A stretch of DNA of 64,000 bases from Cohnella endophytica (GTDB lineage: Bacteria; Bacillota; Bacilli; Paenibacillales; Paenibacillaceae): positions 310,001 to 374,000 of the forward strand of contig NZ_RBZM01000004.1 in the NCBI RefSeq assembly GCF_003628305.1. The letters are read 5' to 3'. The stretch's first letter is position 1; every line of letters begins with the position of its first letter. Positions 62,369-64,000 of this stretch are shown here, in pieces. Made by a program: the position numbers and the translations under genes. The notes beneath the pieces are model-generated. The model was not told where the DNA came from. It saw only the letters and a program-made list of their open reading frames with translations, and ran no database searches.

Positions 62369-64000
62369 ATGGCTGAACTTACTTTTAAACAGACTCACAT
62401 TCGCAATTTCTGCATTATCGCGCACATCGACCACGGCAAATCGACGCTGGCCGACCGCATATTGGAATATACGGGCACGCTGACTTCCCGCGAGATGCAA
62501 GATCAGGTATTGGATTCGATGGATCTCGAACGCGAACGGGGCATCACCATTAAATTGCAAGCCGTTCGTTTGTTATACAAAGCCGACGACGGCGAAACGT
62601 ACATGCTGCATCTAATCGACACTCCGGGACACGTAGACTTTACGTACGAGGTTTCCCGGAGCTTGGCGGCATGCGAAGGCGCGCTGCTCGTCGTCGATGC
62701 CGCTCAAGGCATCGAGGCGCAGACGCTCGCCAACGTCTACTTGGCCCTGGACAACAACCTGGAGATCGTGCCGGTCATCAACAAGATCGATTTACCGAGC
62801 GCGGATCCGGAGCGGGTTAAGAAGGAAGTCGAGGACGTTATCGGTCTCGACACGAGCGACGCCGTGCTGGCTTCCGCCAAGAACGGGATCGGAATCAAAG
62901 AAATTCTGGAACAGGTCGTGCAGAAAATACCCGCGCCTTCCGGAGATCGCAACAAACCGCTTAAAGCGCTCATTTTCGATTCCCATTACGACCCGTACAA
63001 AGGGGTTATCTGTTACATCCGGATCGTGGACGGAACGATTCGCGCGGGAACGCGCATGAAGTTCATGGCAACGGGCGCGAACTTCGACGTCATCGAAGTC
63101 GGTACGTTTATGCCGCGTCCTACCGCGGTAACCGAATTGGGGCCGGGAGACGTAGGCTTCGTGACCGCATCGATCCGCAACGTGAAGGATACGCGCGTAG
63201 GGGATACGATCACCGACATGAGGAATCCTACCGCGGAAGCGCTGCCGGGCTACCGTCGGGTTAATCCGATGGTATTCTGCGGCTTGTATCCGATCGAGAC
63301 GACTGATTATAACGACTTGCGCGACGCGTTGGAGAAACTTGAGCTTAACGATGCTTCGCTTCGTTACGAGCCGGAATCTTCCCAAGCGCTCGGATTCGGT
63401 TTCCGCTGCGGATTCCTTGGCATGCTTCATATGGAGATTATCCAGGAGCGCATCGAGCGCGAATTCAACATTCCGTTGATCACGACGGCGCCGAGCGTTA
63501 TTTACAAAGTCACGCAGACGAACGGCGACATCATGGAAATTTCCAATCCGGCCGATTATCCGGAAGCGGGCAAAATCGACTTCGTGGAAGAGCCTTACGT
63601 GAAAGCATCCATTATCGTGCCTAACGATTTCGTGGGAGCGATTATGGAGCTATGCCAAGGGAAACGCGGAGAATTTATCGACATGCAGTATTTGGACACG
63701 AACCGCGTAACTCTGAAATACGACATGCCTCTCGCGGAAATCGTATACGACTTCTTCGACCAGCTGAAGTCCAGCACGAAAGGTTATGCTTCCTTCGACT
63801 ACGAGTTAACGGGGTACCGTCAATCTACTCTCGTCAAAATGGACATTTTGCTGAACGCGGAGAAGGTCGACGCGCTTTCCTTTATCGTTCATAAGGATAG
63901 AGCCTATAATCGCGGCCGTGTCATTTGCGAGAAGCTTAAAGAGCTGATCCCGCGCCAGATGTTCGAGGTGCCGATTCAAGCGGCGATCGGGCAGAAGATC
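62369..64000 (+). CDS. lepA: Elongation factor 4 (LepA), 3' end outside the window
   Basis: Translational GTPase EF4; the first 544 codons are present and the frame is open to the window edge, about nine tenths of the usual 600. G1 is [10 protein letters not shown]2 RGIT, G3 DTPGH and G4 NKID; the EF4-type domain III/V region follows ([21 protein letters not shown] in part). It back-translocates or remodels stalled ribosomes. GGGGG lies about eleven bases before the ATG. In B. subtilis it follows yqxA directly. Confidence 0.97.
   Translation, partial: MAELTFKQTHIRNFCIIAHIDHGKSTLADRILEYTGTLTSREMQDQVLDSMDLERERGITIKLQAVRLLYKADDGETYMLHLIDTPGHVDFTYEVSRSLAACEGALLVVDAAQGIEAQTLANVYLALDNNLEIVPVINKIDLPSADPERVKKEVEDVIGLDTSDAVLASAKNGIGIKEILEQVVQKIPAPSGDRNKPLKALIFDSHYDPYKGVICYIRIVDGTIRAGTRMKFMATGANFDVIEVGTFMPRPTAVTELGPGDVGFVTASIRNVKDTRVGDTITDMRNPTAEALPGYRRVNPMVFCGLYPIETTDYNDLRDALEKLELNDASLRYEPESSQALGFGFRCGFLGMLHMEIIQERIEREFNIPLITTAPSVIYKVTQTNGDIMEISNPADYPEAGKIDFVEEPYVKASIIVPNDFVGAIMELCQGKRGEFIDMQYLDTNRVTLKYDMPLAEIVYDFFDQLKSSTKGYASFDYELTGYRQSTLVKMDILLNAEKVDALSFIVHKDRAYNRGRVICEKLKELIPRQMFEVPIQAAIGQKI

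Overview
The window is a piece of chromosome from an endospore-forming Firmicute of the Paenibacillaceae (Paenibacillus/Cohnella type). Evidence: sporulation genes (sigK, spoVAC-VAD-VAE, gpr, spoIIP, ytvI, kapD, yqxA), Shine-Dalgarno sites of the GGAGG type throughout, a leucyl-tRNA synthetase T-box leader, and a gene order that follows the Bacillus subtilis yqeG-to-lepA block. No rRNA, tRNA, CRISPR array, transposase or prophage gene was seen.

Layout. 1-2.5 kb: the end of mltG, then two U32-family genes (trhP1/trhP2, yrrN/yrrO) for tRNA wobble-uridine hydroxylation. 2.6-13.5 kb: a chemotaxis receptor behind a sigma-D-like promoter, a PbpI-like penicillin-binding protein overlapping ytvI tail to tail, a polysaccharide deacetylase, ilvD, kapD and two small membrane proteins (DUF2269, DUF805). 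13.6-23.4 kb: a pectin-type utilisation locus with a sugar-binding lipoprotein, two permeases, a YesN/YesM-type two-component system, a Gfo/Idh/MocA oxidoreductase and a secreted pectate lyase. An 11-base motif precedes both its first and last gene. 23.5-26.3 kb: uninterrupted sigK facing away from a three-gene spoVA operon. 26.4-30.9 kb: a MoxR/DUF58/transglutaminase operon (yeaC-yeaD-yebA type).

31-64 kb: the conserved backbone yqeG-yqeH-aroE-yhbY-nadD-yqeK-rsfS-(cvfB)-yqeM ... comER/comEA-comEB-comEC ... holA-rpsT-gpr-spoIIP-yqxA ... lepA. Compared with B. subtilis, as I remember its order, it carries five insertions: cvfB between rsfS and yqeM; an MMPL exporter with TetR regulator, T-box-leuS, a nuclease-like gene and two repeat arrays between yqeM and comER; a metY-type gene inside the comE operon; two divergent ECF sigma/anti-sigma modules between comEC and holA; and yezD plus a Smr-less MutS2-like gene between yqxA and lepA.

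The least explained parts are: (i) 43.0-44.6 kb, with degenerate copies of the leuS 3' end, a gene whose start is a GGGAAT microsatellite and which looks like a PD-(D/E)XK nuclease joined to a winged helix, and nine 51-52 bp tandem repeats; (ii) the 440-base leader before the MutS2-like gene, with several hairpins and two intrinsic terminators, which could be an undescribed cis-regulatory RNA; and (iii) a nested helix in the yezD leader. All functions are read from sequence by family recognition; no search was run.
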